A stretch of DNA of 64,000 nucleotides, from contig DASZUK010000008.1 of assembly GCA_035547695.1 (NCBI GenBank), positions 113,751-177,750 of the forward strand, read 5' to 3'. The number at the start of each line of letters is the position of its first letter. The first letter of the stretch is position 1. A program made the translations under genes and the position numbers. Source of the stretch: DASZUK01 sp035547695. Lineage in GTDB: Bacteria > Actinomycetota > Acidimicrobiia > Acidimicrobiales > RAAP-2. Shown here one piece after another: positions 63,951 through 64,000 of this stretch. The notes beneath the pieces were generated by a model. That model was not told where the DNA came from. It worked only from the letters and a program-made list of their open reading frames with translations, and made no database searches.

Positions 63951-64000
63951 CCCTCCACCGGCCGTACCACCGGCCTCGCCACCGGGCGCCCATCGTGGCG

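Overview
The window is very GC-rich DNA (roughly 70-75% by eye) with dense, mostly short-spaced genes, frequent GTG/TTG starts and strong GGAGG-type ribosome sites. It reads as an actinobacterium. LysM-BTAD proteins, GYWLV..DGG..FGDA repeat proteins, a mycofactocin-type dehydrogenase, TIGR00027-type methyltransferases and DUF5709/DUF2252 proteins suggest Acidimicrobiia or a relative, but I cannot fix the taxon from sequence alone.

Layout. 1-1.8 kb: end of murF and ddl (peptidoglycan precursors). 1.9-8.1 kb (minus): a probable operon of a sigma-like HTH protein, a secreted or anchored protein, a LysM-BTAD membrane protein, and a secreted bulb-lectin protein that ends in a mycobacterial-type PPE domain. 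8.2-17.1 kb: ordinary chromosome (APH-like kinase, aldehyde dehydrogenase, CHAP hydrolase, OafA-type acyltransferase, lipoprotein, inositol-phosphatase family). 17.2 kb: tRNA-Val(UAC). 17.3-27.1 kb: a candidate genomic island attached to that tRNA. It has an 11-bp core repeat at both ends, clusters of GGGTGTGCA at both ends, a DUF433/DUF5615 toxin-antitoxin pair, a decayed IS, two fatty-acid desaturases, a lysine-methyltransferase-like enzyme, a cold-shock protein, small DNA-binding proteins and a group-2 sigma factor. 27.1-27.7 kb holds debris of a related element. 28.3-40.6 kb: housekeeping and stress genes (VOC, dienelactone hydrolase, YihY, DUF72, hemerythrin, methyltransferase, ClC-CBS-TrkA_C with MarR, class I fumarase, SDR, glycerate kinase). 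40.8-47.3 kb: four paralogous TetR-like regulators interspersed with a secreted Cys-rich protein and an ECF sigma/CU044_5270-type pair. 47.5-51.6 kb: PhoU-DUF47 fusion, PiT transporter, and a TetR/methyltransferase pair sharing a 35-bp palindrome. 51.8-64 kb: CocE/NonD esterase, SHOCT protein, two alkylsulfatases, DUF2252 kinase-like protein, SulP sulfate transporter and small membrane proteins.

How it fits together. The alkylsulfatases and SulP fit scavenging of sulfate from sulfate esters. The PhoU-DUF47 and PiT genes form a phosphate-uptake unit. The island cargo suggests membrane-fluidity or cold adaptation under its own sigma factor. The lectin-PPE operon suggests a surface, glycan-facing structure.

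The genome is also littered with short tandem repeats. Several arrays sit exactly on the stop codon of the neighbouring gene, and no two arrays share a unit.
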